The notes under the pieces were generated by a model, which was not told the DNA's origin, searched no databases, and saw only the letters and a list, made by a program, of their open reading frames with translations. DNA of 64,000 bases from Epiperipatus broadwayi (taxonomy: Eukaryota > Onychophora > Udeonychophora > Euonychophora > Peripatidae), in NCBI GenBank assembly GCA_028023455.1, contig JAQFVV010000232.1, forward strand, positions 620,001 through 684,000. Direction: 5' to 3'. Position numbers and translations under genes: made by a program. Shown here in pieces: positions 21,850-34,158 of this stretch. Positions within the stretch are counted from its first letter, which is position 1, and every line of letters starts with the position of its first letter.

Positions 21850-24800
21850 CTGTATATCACTAAACATCACATGATCACCATCTCTTATGCTAGCACATCA
21901 CTGTTATTAAACAGACAAAACTGTCCATCCATTGATTACTCTGGTTGGCACAGGGTAGCACTACTGTATAGAGTTTTGCCTGATTAAGTCTGTATATCAA
22001 CATTTAAAAAAAACAGGCAAAACGTTATATATAATGCTACACACAGTAAGCTAGAGTAATCAATGGATGCCAGAAGGCTTGTGCATAAAATCCCCATCTA
22101 GTGCCTACTCACTAGTTTCTGGCTGATGGCCTTCGTCAGTGAGGAGCCGTGGATCTGAGAGGACTACTCCTAGATCTTAGGATCTAATGCAACCCTCCAG
22201 AAACCATCTTTTATCTCCATTTAACTACAAAACTATGAGTCTTAAACTGAAAACACCTTAATGTTTTCAATCCAAGCCCATTAGCTTATAGTCATATGGG
22301 TCTGAACCCAGTTCATTACCCATACATTTTGGTGTCTTTGGTTTATTAATAACCATAGCCACCACTATCCTATTAAACAGGATTGGTTTTAAGCCAATAA
22401 ACATCACATGACCACCACCTCTTATACTTCTGTATAACTGTTGTTAAAACAGGCAAAACTCACTATATATATTGCAACACACAGCAAGCTAGAGTAATCA
22501 ATGGATGCCAGAAGGCTTGTGCATAAAATCCCCATCTAGTGCCTACTCATCCAATATCCCCAGACTAGTTTCTGGCTTATGGCCTGCGTTAGTGAGGAGC
22601 CTTGGATCTGAGCACTGCACCTAGATCTTAGGATCTAATGCAACCCTCCAGCAACCACCTTTTATCTCCATTTAACTACAAAACTATGAGTCTTAAACTG
22701 AAAACACCTTAATATTTTCAATCGAAGCCCATTAGCTTATATAGTCATATGGGTCTGAACCCAGTTCTTTACACATACACTTTGGTGTCTTTGGTTCTTT
22801 AATAACCATAGCCACCACTATCCTATTAAGCAGGATTGGTTTTAAGCCAAGAAACATCACATGACAACCACCTCTTATGCTTGTGTATAACTTTTTAAAA
22901 CAAAACTTACTATATATATTGCCACACACAGCAAGCTAGAGTAATCAATGGATGCCAGAAGGTTTGTGCATAAAATCCCCATCTAGTGCCTACTCATCCA
23001 ATATCCCCAGACTAGTTTAGGCTTATAACCTTCGTCAGTGAGGAACCTTGGATCTGAGAGCACTGCACCTAGATCTTAGGATCTAATATAACCATCCAGC
23101 AAACACCTTTTATCTCCATTTAACTACAAAACTATGACACTTAGACTGAAAACACTTTAATGTTTTCAATCCAAGCCCATTAGCTTACAGTCATATGGGT
23201 CGGAACTCAGTTCAGTACCAATATATTTTGGTGTCTTTGGTTCTTTAATAACCATAGCCACCACTATCCTACTAGGCAGGAAAGGCTTTTAAGCCAATAA
23301 ACATCACATGACCACCACCTCTTATGCTTGTGTATAACTTGTTAAAACAGGCAAAACTTGCTATATATATATAGCCACACACAGCAAGCTAGAGTAATCC
23401 ATGGATGCCAGAAGGGTTGTACATGAAATCCCCAGCTAGTGCCTACTCATCCAATATCCTCAGACTAGTCTCTGGCTTATGGCCTTCGTCAGTGGGGGAG
23501 CCTTGGATCTGAGAGCACTGCACCTAGATCTTAGGTTCTAATGCAACCCTCCAGCAACCACCTTTTATCTCCATTTAACTACAAAACTATGAGTCTTAAA
23601 CTGAAAACACCTTAATATTTTCAATCCTAGCCCATTAGCTTACATAGTCATATGGGTGAGAACCCAGTTCAGTACCCATACATTTTGGAGTCTATGGTTC
23701 TTTAATAACCATAGCCATCACTATCCTATTAGGCAGGATTGGTTTTAAGCCAATAAACATCACATGACCACCATCTATTAGTGCCTACTCATCCAGTATC
23801 TGCTGACTAGTTTCTGGCTTATGGCCTTCATCAGTGAGGAGCCTTGGTTCTGAGAGCACTGCACCTGGACCTTAAGATCTAATGCAACCCTCCAGCAAGC
23901 ACCTTTTATCTCCATTTAACTACAAAACTGAGTCCTAAACTAAAAACATCTTAATGTTTTCAATGCAAGCCCATTAGCTTATAGTCATATTGGTCTGCAC
24001 CAGTTCAGTACCCATAAATTTTGGTGTCTTTGGTTCTTTAATAACCATAGCCACCACTAACCTATTAGGCAGGATTGGTTTTAAGCCAATAAACATAACA
24101 TGACCAGCACCTCTTATGGTTGTGTCTAACTTGTTAAGACAGGCAAAACTCACTATATATATTGCCACACACAGCAAGCTAGAGTAATCAGTTGGATTCT
24201 AGAAGGCTTGCGCATAAAATCCCCATCTAGTGCCTACTCATCCAATATCCCGAGACTAGTTTCTGGCTTATGGCCTTCGTCAGTGAGGAGCCTTGGATCT
24301 GAGAGCACTGCACCTAGATCTTAGGATCTAATGCAACCCTCCAGCAACCACCTTTTATCTTCATTTAACTATCAAACTATGAGGCTTAAACTAATAACCC
24401 CTTAATGTTTCCAATCCAAGCCCATTAGCTTAGTCATATGGGTCTGAACCCAGTTCAATATACATTATGGTCTCTTTGGTTCTTTAATGACCATAGCCAC
24501 CACTATCCTATTAGGCAGGATTGGTTTTAAGCCAATAAACATCACATGACCACCACCTCTTATGCTTGTGTATAACTGATGTTAAAACAGGCAAAACACT
24601 ATATATATTGCCACACACAGCAAGCTAGAGTAATCAATGGATGACAGAAGGCTTGTGCATAATGACCCCCACATCTTATGCTTGTGTATAACTGTTGTTA
24701 AAACAGGCAAAACACTATATATATTGCCACACACAACAGACTAGAGTAATCAGTGGATGACAGAAGGCTTGTGCAGAAAATCCCCATCTAGTGTCTATTC

Positions 24801-26395
24801 ATTCAATATCCCCAGACTAGTTTCTGGCTTATGACTTTTGTCAGTGAGGAGCCTTGGATCCGAGAGCACTGCATCTAGACCTTAGAATCTAATGCAACCT
24901 TCCAGCAACATCCTTTTATCTCCATTTAACTACAAAACTATGAGTTTTAAACTCAAAACACCTTAATGTTTTCAATCCCTGCCCATTAGCTTATATAGTC
25001 ATAGGGTCTCAACCCAGTTCAGTACCTATTCATTTTGGTGTCTTTGGTTCTTTAATAACCATAGCCACCACTATTCTATTAGGCAGGATTGGTTTTAAGC
25101 CAATAAACATCACATGACGACCACCTCTTATGCTTGTGTATAACTGTTGTTAAAACAGGCAAAACTCACTATATATATATTAAAATATTAATATATAACA
25201 AACTAACCAAAGGAAATACATATAAAAACAAAAAAAGACATAAATCCAATAAATAATATTATATTTCAACCAGTCCTCTGGTTGAAATATAATATTATTT
25301 TCCAATAAATAATATTATATTTCAACCAGTCCTCTGGTTGAAATATAATATTATTTATTGGATTTATAAGTCTTTTTTTGTTTTTATATATATAGTTATA
25401 TTGCCAGACACAGCAAGCTAGAGTAATCAATGGATGCATTAGATCCTAAGATCTAGGTGCACTATTCTCAGATCCAAGGCTCCTCACTGATGAAGGCCAT
25501 AAGCCAGAAACTAGTCTGGGGATATTGGATGAGTAGGCACTAGATGGAGATTTTATGCACAAGGCTTCCGGCATCCAATGATTCAATAAACATCACATGA
25601 CGACCACCTCTTATGCTTGTGTGTAACTGTTGTTAAAACAGGCAAATCTCACTATATATATATATATTGCCAGACACAGCAAGCTAGAGTAATCAATGGA
25701 TGCATTAGATCCTAAGATCTAGGTGCACTATTCTCAGATCCAAAGCTCCTCACTGATGAAGGCCATAAGCTAGAAACTAGTCTGGGGATATTGGATGAGT
25801 AGGCACTAGATGGAGATTTTATGCACAAGGCTTCCGGCATCCAATGATTACTCTAACTTGCTGTGTGTGGCAATATAGTGAGTTTTGCCGGTTTTAACAA
25901 TTTATGCACAAGCATAAGAGGTGGTGGTCATGTGATGTTTATTGACTTAAAACCAGTCCTGCCTAATAGGATAGTGGTGGCTATGGTTATTAAAGAACCA
26001 AAGACACCAAAATGTATGAGTACTGAACTGGGTTCAGACCCATATGACTATATAAGCTAAGGGGCTTGGATTGAAAACATTAAGGTGTTTTCAGTTTAAG
26101 ACTCATAGTTTTGTAGTCAAATGGAGATAAAAGGTGGTTGCTGGAGGGTTGCATTAGATCCTAAGATCTAGGTGCAGTGCTTTCAGATCCAAAGCTCCTC
26201 ACTGACGAAGGCCATAAGTCAGAAACTAGTCTGGGGATATTGGATGAATAGGAACTAGATGGTGATTTTATGCACAAGCCTTCTGGCATCCATTTATTAC
26301 TCTAGCTTGTTGTGTGTGGCAATATATAGTGAGTTTTGCCTGTTTTAACAAGTTATACACTAGCATAAGAGATGGTGGTCATGTGATGTTTATTG
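21850..26395. repeat. satellite-like array, about 450-bp unit, with an orientation switch
   Basis: The landmark 'gattggttttaagccaata' (or close variants) starts at 22381, 22834, 23281, 23737, 24073, 24519 and 25087: spacings 453, 447, 456, 336, 446 and 568. The 336 step has lost about 118 bp and the 568 step carries a 122-bp partial duplication (about 24600-24720). From about 25430 the units are inverted, with fragments in both orientations and a repeated mosaic block at 25390-25640 and 25665-25860. Each unit has a TA-rich tract followed by 'ttgccacacacagcaagctagagtaatcaatgg'. A dispersed relative lies at 45.1 kb. Confidence 0.93.
25222..25387. repeat. double-hairpin foldback element at the satellite orientation switch
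   Basis: The core stem 'aatattatatttcaaccag' / 'ctggttgaaatataatatt' with loop TCCT occurs twice in tandem (centres about 25275 and 25331). An outer pair of arms of about 52 bp (with 2 bp difference) encloses both. It sits in the TA-rich tract of a satellite unit. It resembles a TA-targeting foldback or MITE; no transposase. Confidence 0.88.
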
Positions 26396-26734
26396 GCATT
26401 TAAAAATAACTTATTATACCATATAAATATTCTGTCAATAAATTGTTTCTTGTTGCATTAGCAATTTTTATAAATCATGTTACCAATAACCACTGATATA
26501 TTTATTTAACCACCAACAATTTTTTGTAACCATTATGTTAAATTAAAAAAATTATATTCTTTCTAAGTGTACTTTAAAACTGGAATGTAAAATTGCTTGT
26601 GGCAAATTATGGAAAGGGGAGGATATATTTCATCATAAAACAGTTTTTTTCATAATAAAAATTTCATTCCCAAGTAATTGTACATCTAAAAAACTTTTTC
26701 ATTATGTTTAGCAACTTATTCTTTTAATATTTTG
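26396..26734. other. AT-rich spacer
   Basis: Nothing recognised between the satellite end and the R1b repeat. Confidence 0.5.
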
Positions 26735-27925
26735 GTAGTGGTGGAGATGGTGTACTGCCACTGCTAGAGACATCATTTCTGCTTAAGCACGCAGAAGTAT
26801 CCACAGTAGGGGCCCAAAAGCAGCAATGCTTATTCCAGCCACTAGATGGCGCTGTTCACCATGCATAAGCACACAAACATTCCATCAGCTAGCTGGCACC
26901 AAATCTGCACGCTTGGTGGCGCTGGTTGCCATACGTAAGCCCATTTAACTTACGTCGTCTGCAACCAGCAATGACCAAGATTCTAGTCCACTACGTGGTG
27001 CTGTTTCTCCACGCTACGCACGGAGAAACTGCGCGCTCTAACTGCAATATTACTGCTAGGTTAACATCTACACACATATTACTTAAAACGTAGATAGCAC
27101 ATAATATGTGTCAATAATGTACAAGCCACATCTATATAAATCTGCTTAATTTATTAATATTGTTACATGCAATTTCATAGTATCATAAATCCATGTATTT
27201 TACATTCATTGTTTTTAAAAATCGATCTTTTTTTTAAATTATTTTTTCTAAAAATGATTTTTTTAAAAATCAAAATATGACCATGACTATTTAAATCTCC
27301 TTCAACAACTTAACATTCTGATTTCACCTGATAAGTCGATGTATTATTAAATTAACTCCTTTTTAAGAATGATATTTTTTTAAAGATTATTTTCTGTAAA
27401 AATATTTTTTTTTTAAAAAGTAATTTTACAGCACTCTAATCATTAATCAAAATAAATAATAGTTTATTAGTTGATATTGTGAAATTGGTAAATATTCAAG
27501 TGTCTCTGTTGTGTCATATATTAAAGTTTGTCTATTTAGAAATTCATTTATAGATTCTTTAAACCATCTAGCTACTCGCAAACATTTATTAAAAAATCTG
27601 TAGAGATTATAACCAGTAAATAAATTCACGTGTAATTATTATTAATTGTTTTAAGTTTGCCACTGTTTTCAGTTTGATCACAATCACGTAAGTTAATAAT
27701 TGTTGAAATCTACCGAAAAATGCTATAATACATCTTAATGAGAATTCTAGAGATATCATTCAAGTATAATTTCAAGTCACTACGAATCCTTTATGAACTG
27801 TCATTTTAATAATGCTTATTAGAATTTGTTATAATCATAATCTAAGATTGATCGTATAATATCAGAGGAAAAAAAGAATGAACTTTACTTATGCGTTCAA
27901 CAAATGAAGCTGAGAAATTGTCAAC
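26735..27925 (-). repeat. R1 repeat, copy R1b, inverted relative to R1c
   Basis: Reverse complement of 36956-38160 over nearly its whole length, including 'gtttctccacgctacgcacg' and the AT-rich 'aaaatcgatc' arms, and of the right half of R1a. Hairpin GTTTCTCC 27003-27010 with GGAGAAAC 27022-27029. Open frames here (such as 27447-27629, minus) are not conserved between copies. Confidence 0.85.
26839..26854 (+). promoter_or_regulatory. full match to the CTCF core consensus in R1b
   Basis: CCACTAGATGGCGCTG fits CCASYAGRKGGCRSY at every position. Two weaker GGYGCTG-containing words follow at about 26915-26925 and 26994-27003. If bound, the repeat could act as an insulator or loop anchor; this is inference from the motif alone. 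Confidence 0.4.
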
Positions 27926-30865
27926 AATACAATCTATCATCATCAACCATTATCAATCCACTGCAGGATGAAGGTCTCTCCAAGTTTAATGCATCTTCTC
28001 CGATCCTTAGCTTCTTTTCTCCACATCACTCCTGCACACTTTCTTATTTCATCCATCCAACTCACATGTGGTCTCTTTCTGGGTCTTTTACAATCTCTTG
28101 GAATCCCGTTTAAAATTTCAATTGTCTATCTATTATCATCTCTTTAAGCGATATGTCCGGCCCAACTACGCTTCAATCTTTTAATTTTTTCAATAGGGGT
28201 CAATATCACCTTTTTGTTCTCTTACCCATACATTGCGTTTTCGATCTCTTCTTGTTATTCCCAACATACATCTCTCCATACTTCTTTGAGTGGTCTGAAG
28301 TCTCTGTATTGCTCTTCTATTAAGTGTCCAAGTCTCAGATTCATAAGTAAGAACTTGTCAAACATATTTATTAAAAACCTTCCGTTTCAAACACATAGGC
28401 GTATTTCCTTTTAGTATCAAGTTATTTCTACCAAAAGCACTACAACCAAGTTTAATTCTATGATTAATTTCCTCCATTATGTTTCCATTTGTATTAATAA
28501 TCTGACTAAGGTATTTGTAACTCTTAACTTCTAATTGATCATAATCAATCTTTGTTTTCATATTTTGAGCAAATTGATTAAACATTACTTTAGACTTTTT
28601 AACATTTATCTTTAGTCATAGTTTCCTACTTTCATCTGATAACTCCTGCAACATTTCCTGCAGCTCCGAAGCATTATTTGCAAAAACAACTACATCATCT
28701 GTGAAATCTAAATGACTTAAATAATCCCCATTTACTTTCACTCCTTTCGTTTCCCATTTTAATCCACAAAATACTTCTTGCAGCACTGCTGTAAAAAGTT
28801 TTGGAGATATGGAGTCACCCTGTCTCAATGTTGACTTTACTAGTATCATTATGAAATCTAATTGTTGCTGAAATATTCTTTAAAATATGACAATATCCTG
28901 GATCTATACCCTGATGATCCAATCCTTTAATCACTGAAGAAATATTTATAGAATCAAATGTCTTCATAACCTACAATTTCTCTCAATACCTGGATATGAT
29001 CTGCTATACTAAAACCATTTTTAAACCCAGCTTGTTCGCTTGGTTGGTGGAAATACAATATTCTCTGTACACGAGTTGTAATTATTGTGGTAAAAATTTG
29101 GTTAAATAAAAGTTTGCTATAAATGAGTTGTAATTACTTTAATAAAGATTTTGTATAAAACTGGTAAAAGATTGAAAATCTGTATTTTCTAATACTTCAT
29201 TCTGTGCTAATATTTTCTTTATTACTTTTTCAAAATATCAGTATTATTACCAAATTTTCTCAATCATTTGATACATCCTTTATCATTTAGACATTTAATA
29301 TATAATTTTGCTAATATTTTTTTTATTTTTTCATCTCATTCTAAGATATCACTTATTATTCCATCATTTTAAGGAGCGTTTCATTTCTTCATAGATATCA
29401 TGGGCAATTCAGAAAATTTGGTAACTGTAATAGATACTTTGTTTTCTTGTTTTTATTACTACATAATTCTTTATAAATGTCTTTCTCACCTTCCATCATG
29501 TCTGTCATCTTCCTTTTTAGTAATAGTTCTATTTTTTCTTTTTATTGTTGAAACATCTTTCTTTCAGATTTTCTTGCCAATTCAAAATTATCTTATAATG
29601 TAATTAATTCTTTTTTATGCCATTTTATAAAACTGTAAATACTCAATTTCTCTAATGGATCATGTTTAAAATTTTTCACATTTTTTATTTTTTAATACAT
29701 TATTTTATCTCAGTAGAAAATTTATTGATCAATTGTTGCTTCTTTTGTACCAGCTATCTTTCTTGCAGTTCTTAATAGTGTACCAGTTATCTTTATATTA
29801 ATTTTATTCATTTCTGAACAATGTTTAAAATCTGTTAATATTTTAAAACAATTTTACAAGTTCCAATTCACGATCACTAAATTGTTTTATAAGATGAATA
29901 TATTAACAATTGCTAATACTATATTGCTGAATATTTTTTTCTCTAGATTTATATTAACATGTAACTGGCATCTTACTAACTAATAATCACTGCCTATGTT
30001 TTGTCTATTACAAATATTACAGTTTTGAAATACATATTTTTTCATTAGTCAAAATGTAATTCAATTCTGCTGCACCTTCATATGGATGCTTCCATGTCAA
30101 TTTCTATACTGTCTATCAAAATAACCAAATTTACCCTTAGCACTTTCATCTTAGAGACATATACTAAATCTAGCATTAAAGTTTTTAAGATATTGTTTAG
30201 TCTAATGAAAAGAATTTTGTACATTCATATAAAAATTCTCTATTTTTTCATCACAATCAAAAGTTGTTGAAGAATGAAACTGAATTAACTGCATTAAGTT
30301 GAAAAATTAATATTACCAAACCACCTGATATAGAACTAAAATCCACAATGTTATTCTTTCATTTTTTATTTAAAAAGAATCTCATTACACTTATGCTTTC
30401 AATATTTGTTTCTTTGTTGTAAAATATGTATCTACTTTTTAAATCAAGACTTTTTTCATTTAACTTCATAAACTAGATTATTTTAAAGCAATAAAATCTG
30501 TGCAGTCTTTGATTGCTTTAAAATAATCCAAAGTAATTAAAGGTTATCACTAAATGGTGGCCTAGGTCCATAATCAGGGGATTCTTAATACAGTTCCCCT
30601 TTAGGGTGCTAAGTTTTGTTTATCATCATTGTAAATATCTATAAAAAAAAGCTTGCTCACAAACATCTTCAAAAAAACTTAACTAATATTTCAATTAGAA
30701 CTATCAGGCAACTGAAAAGAAAGACTATTAAATTCAGAGGTAAAACCTAGGAAACTCACCACATTGGCTGATATGTGTTTTAAGCAGCTTATACAGTTTG
30801 TTTACTATATATATAATTATTTAATAATAACAGTTGCAATGACAGGAATATATAACAGTATATTA
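27926..30865 (-). mobile_element. RTE-type LINE copy E, minus strand, nearly full length, heavily decayed
   Basis: The 3' end ('catcatcaaccattatcaatc') is at 27926 and the leader reaches about 30865. RT half is well preserved: FTDDVVVF and VNGDYLSHLDF near 28700, GWSAFGRNN-like near 28440. Endonuclease half (29900-30500) is barely recognisable. Lost: the IERTNEYELPLCFGFV segment (about 28970) and part of the IYKNAT segment (about 28875). Confidence 0.85.
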
Positions 30866-31304
30866 GACCATTAAGTACTATTGAATAACATAATTTAAAT
30901 TTAAACTGTACAAATTCCAAAATGCGCTTAAATTAAAAACAGTCAGATTATCAGTTCATCACTGAGTCTCTGTTGTCATTAAAGTATGCCCCTTTTATTT
31001 TCCATTTACATAATCTATGTGTTTATTTAATATTCTGCTATTCTAAAATTTTCTTTTTTGAAGAGAATACTTTGCATCAAAATGCATTTAACTTATTAAG
31101 TATGTGCTTCTGTCAACAATAAATGTTGGAAAACAAGTTAGTATATTTTTTAAACTATATATGTTTTTAATCATGTTTCTGCAAATTATATTTTTCAAAT
31201 TTAAATAAGAAAATTAAAAATATATATGTTTTAAAACATTTAAAATAAAATAAATAATTTTGACAATTTTCTTTTTTATAATTAATAACATGATGAGTGT
31301 CTAT
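30866..31304. other. AT-rich spacer between head-to-head RTE copies
   Basis: No gene or repeat recognised; forms the loop between the inner arms together with the 5' half of copy E. Confidence 0.5.
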
Positions 31305-33310
31305 ACTTTACAATTGTTAATATAATCATCTTCTAAAACAATTTAATGAACATGAATTGGAACTTGTAAAATTGTTTTAAAATATTAACAGATTTTAAAC
31401 GTTGTTCAGCAATGAATAAAATTAATATGAAGATAACTGGTACACTATTAAGAACTACAAGAAAGATAGCTGGTATAAAAAAGCAACAATTGATCAATAA
31501 ATTTTCTACTGAGATAAAATAATGTATTAAAAAATAAAAAAATATGAAAATTTTAAAAATAATCCATTAAAGAAATTGAGTATATACAGTTTTGTAAAAT
31601 GGCATAAAAAAGAATTAATTATATTATAAGATGTTTTCAATTGGCAAAAAATATCTATGAAAGAAAATAAAAATCTCAAAAGTGGAAAACATCTTGTTAT
31701 TTGAAAGAAAGATGTTTCAGCAATAAAAAGAAAAAAAAATAGAACTATTACTAAAAAGGAAGATGACAGACACGATGGAATGTGAGAAAGACATTTATAA
31801 AGAATTATGTAGTAATAAAAACAAGAAAACAAAGTATCTATTACAGTTACTAAATCTTCTGAATTGCACATGATATCTATGAAGAAATGAAAGGCTCCTT
31901 AAAACGATGGAATAATAAGTGATATCTTAGAATGAGATGAAAAAATAAAAAAAAAATATTAGCAAAATTATATATTAAATGTCTAAATGATAAAGGGTGT
32001 ATCAAATGATTGGAAAAATTTGGTAATAATACTGATATTTTGAAAAAGTAATAAAATATTAGCACAGAAAAAAGTATTAGAAAATACAGATTTTCAATCT
32101 TTTACCAGTTTTATACAAAATCTTTATCAAAGTAATTACAACTCATTTATAGCAAACTTTGATTTAACAAAATTTTTACCACGATAATTACAACTCGTCT
32201 ACAAAAAATATTCTATTTCCACCAACCAAGCGAACAAGCTGGATCTAAAAATGGTTTTAGTACGGGAGATCATATCCAGGTATTGAGAGAAGTTGTAGAT
32301 TATGAAAAGACATTTGATTCTATAAACATTTCTTCAGTGATTAAAGGATTGGATCATCAGGGTATAGATCGAGGATATTGTCATATTTTAAAGAATATTT
32401 CAGCAACGATTACATTACATTAATGATACTACTAAAGTCGACATTGAGACAGGGTGATTCCACATCTCCAAAACTTTTTACAGCAGTGTTGCAAGAAGTA
32501 TTTTATGGATTTGAATGGGAAACTAAAGGAGTGAAAGTAAATGGAGATTATTTAAGTCATTTAGATTTTGCAGATGATGTAGTTGTTTTTGCAAATAATG
32601 CTTTATAGCTTCAGGAAATGTTGCAGGAGTTCGCAGATGAAAGTAGGACTAAACATAAATGTAAAAAGACTACAGTAATGTTTAATGGATTTTCTTAAAA
32701 TATGAAAATAAAGATTGATTATGATGGGTCAGATGAAGTTAACAGCTAGAACTATCTTAATCAGATTATTAATACAGATGAAAACATAATGGATGAAATT
32801 AATCATAGAATTAATCTTGATTGGAGTGCTGTAGGTAGAAATAACTTGGTGCTGAAAGGAAATATGCCTATGTGTTTAAAAAGGTAGGTTTTTAATATAT
32901 GTGTTTTACCAGTTCTTACTTATGGATCTGAGATATGGATGCTTAAAAGAGCAATACAGAGACTTCAGATCACTCAAAGAAGTATGGAGAGATGCATGTT
33001 GGGAGTAACAAGAAGAGATCGAAAATGCAATATATGGGTAAGAGAACAAATCAGGTGTTACTGACCTTATTGAAAAAATTAAGACTTAAGTGGAGCTGAG
33101 CTGGACATATTGCTAGAAGAGAAGATAATAGGTGGACAATTGAAATCTTAAACTGGATTCCAAGAGATTATAAAAGACCCAGAAAGAGATAACATGTGAG
33201 AAGGATGGATGAAATAATAAAGTGTGCAGGAGTGATGTGGAGAAGAGAAGCTAAAGATTGGAGATGGATTGAACTTGGAGAGATCTTCATCCGGCAGTAG
33301 ATTGATAATG
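31305..33310 (+). mobile_element. RTE-type LINE copy F, 5' truncated
   Basis: Begins in the linker before RT and ends at the family 3' terminus ('ggttgttaatgatgttga'). RT core at 32250-32610 with LDFADDVVVF about 32563-32592; many stops. Shares copy-E substitutions such as 'cagaaaaaagtattagaaaat' near 32065. Same two deletions as E and G. Confidence 0.87.
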
Positions 33311-33828
33311 GTTGTTAATGATGTTGATCTTCACTAAATCATCTAACCCTATTACACAATTAACCTATTGTGACAATAAAACCTAGATCTTAACTTTTTA
33401 TTTATGGATTCAGCCTTGCGTGTGGTAACCATAATGAATATTAAAAATATTAATCCACAATTAAAAGTTCACAAACTAATTTTTTTTTGTTGTAATCCAT
33501 TTGCTTTTCAATAATGTGCAATTTTGAAACATTCTCAAATTCTGGCTAATTCAAAATAATAATTGAATGGCAGACCAGAGAATGGGCATCATTATCTTGT
33601 TTAATTTGAAAAATATCTCTGGTCTGATTTATCTTTAAGAATTATTGGCTTGGTTATAATTATACATGTATTCCAATATTCATACTAGTATCCTGACATT
33701 ATATTTACTTTTTAAGTTCACAATGTAGTCAACCCCTAAATGATTACAACTTTGCATTTTCCATGCAACGTTTATGCAAACTATCATTTTTATTCCATTT
33801 CTCAGTACTTAACAGCTTTTATAGATCG
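33311..33828. other. unique spacer between copies F and G
   Basis: AT-rich; a short inverted pair 'cagaccagagaat' / 'atctctggtctg' (about 33571 and 33616) is the only structure noticed. No gene. Confidence 0.5.
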
Positions 33829-34158
33829 TATTGGCTGCAGAAAAGAGTTTGCTATTAACTGAAAGGAGACCCTTTGATTCCTCTTGGAGATCTTAAAGGA
33901 ACAAAGCAGGGCAAATTCCTAATGTCCACTCCATACGTTCTTCTCGTTGCAGCTGTTATTACTATATGATTATTCATATAGTATATGAACATGGATGGGC
34001 TGCTCAAGAACACGCATTAACCAGTGCGGTGAGCTTATTGGCTTTTTACCTCTGAGTTTAAGATCAAGAAACACCATGGTCTTTCTTCTCAGTGCCTGAC
34101 AAGGCAGAATGAATGTTTGTGCAAATAATAAATATTTTTCCAATATATATATACAATT

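Noticed and set aside
21850-26395. CRISPR-like array
   Set aside because: Units are about 450 bp with no constant short repeat and variable spacers, and the context is eukaryotic; it is a satellite.
30082-30270. Small plus-strand ORF
   Set aside because: Antisense to the endonuclease half of minus-strand LINE copy E.
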